DNA from: Acidobacteriota bacterium | Lineage (GTDB): Bacteria > Acidobacteriota > Terriglobia > Terriglobales > Acidobacteriaceae | NCBI GenBank assembly: GCA_003224785.1 | Contig: QHZV01000396.1 | Location: 1 to 5,083, forward strand | Direction: 5' to 3' | Length of the DNA: 5,083 bases | In this document: piece by piece, positions 4,848 to 5,083 of the stretch | Position numbering within the stretch: position 1 is the first letter of the stretch | How the letters are laid out: every line of letters begins with the position of its first letter | Notes under the pieces: model-generated | Database searches by the model: none | Seen by the model: only the letters and a program-made list of their open reading frames with translations | Told to the model about the DNA's origin: nothing | Position numbers and translations under genes: made by a program

Positions 4848-5083
4848 ATGAAACTTGCAGTCCTGATTTTGACGCTTGCCTGCGCAGCCGTCGCGCAATC
4901 GAGATCTCCTGTCTCCGATTTCCTGCGTGAGCGAATTAACGGAGTTGAAAAGAATACGGTTGGCGCCTTCGAGGAAATGCCCGCCGACAAATACGACTAC
5001 AAGCCGACAGCCGACCAGATGACTTTCGGCCATCTCGCCGCCCACATTGTGGAAGCAAACAATTATCTTTGCGCGAACGCCGG
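4848..5083 (+). CDS. Exported DinB-superfamily protein, 3' end outside window
   Basis: Start of a gene that runs off the right edge; 78 complete codons are seen. Residues 1-16 are a short signal peptide (MKLAVLILTLACAAVA, cleavage before Gln17). The mature part begins with an amphipathic helix around FLRERINGVEKNTVGAFEEM, then PADKYDYKPTADQMTFGHLAAHI, which is the typical opening of DinB-like four-helix-bundle proteins: the P-x-x-x-Y-x-x-K/R-P motif and the FxHLxxH helix. His66 is the likely first metal ligand of the family's His triad; the others would lie beyond the window. These proteins are putative metal-dependent thiol transferases or hydrolases, mostly uncharacterised. Exported versions are frequent in Acidobacteriota. 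It begins 56 bp after the ABC gene on the same strand. Confidence 0.85.
   Translation, partial: MKLAVLILTLACAAVAQSRSPVSDFLRERINGVEKNTVGAFEEMPADKYDYKPTADQMTFGHLAAHIVEANNYLCANA

Overview
The window looks like chromosomal DNA of a soil-type Acidobacteriota. The grounds are indirect: an exported DinB-like protein, a secreted Gln-rich protein with Cys-Pro-x-Gly-Gln repeats and a TPR-protein C-terminus ending in an ALLKRLNL-type helix are all familiar from that phylum. GTG starts, moderately high GC and several TGCTAnnnT extended -10-like boxes also fit. No database search was possible, so the taxon is an inference.

Layout from left to right. (1) Positions 1-1024, minus strand: an acyltransferase-3 (OafA-like) membrane protein whose C-terminal end lies outside the window. 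Its first transmembrane segment lacks the family's R-X10-H motif. (2) Positions 1113-1421, plus strand: a decayed, truncated copy of the EamA transporter gene that is intact at 3045-3884. (3) Positions 1423-1488, minus strand: the first 22 codons of a ribulose-phosphate 3-epimerase gene (rpe), cut off exactly where the EamA remnant stops, with a plausible promoter still in front of it. (4) Positions 1751-2878, plus strand: a secreted Gln/Arg/Glu-repeat protein with a Cys-repeat C-terminal half. Its family-like C-terminus appears to continue out of frame (2700-2774), pointing to a deletion or frameshift. (5) Positions 2796-2972, minus strand: a 58-codon remnant of the C-terminus of a TPR-type protein. 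(6) Positions 3045-3884, plus: intact EamA/DMT-family transporter. (7) Positions 3976-4791, plus: OppF/DppF-type ABC ATPase without visible partners. (8) Positions 4848-5083, plus: N-terminal part of an exported DinB-superfamily protein.

The main message is rearrangement. Between the acyltransferase start and the intact EamA gene there are three gene shards (EamA head, rpe head, TPR tail) and a Gln-rich gene with a broken 3' end. They are flanked by two directly repeated EamA copies about 1.9 kb apart. I see no transposase, integrase, CRISPR array, RNA gene or defence cassette, and no coherent new biochemical system. The three right-hand genes are co-directional, but their products (drug/metabolite transporter, peptide-type ABC ATPase, exported DinB protein) do not form an obvious pathway.
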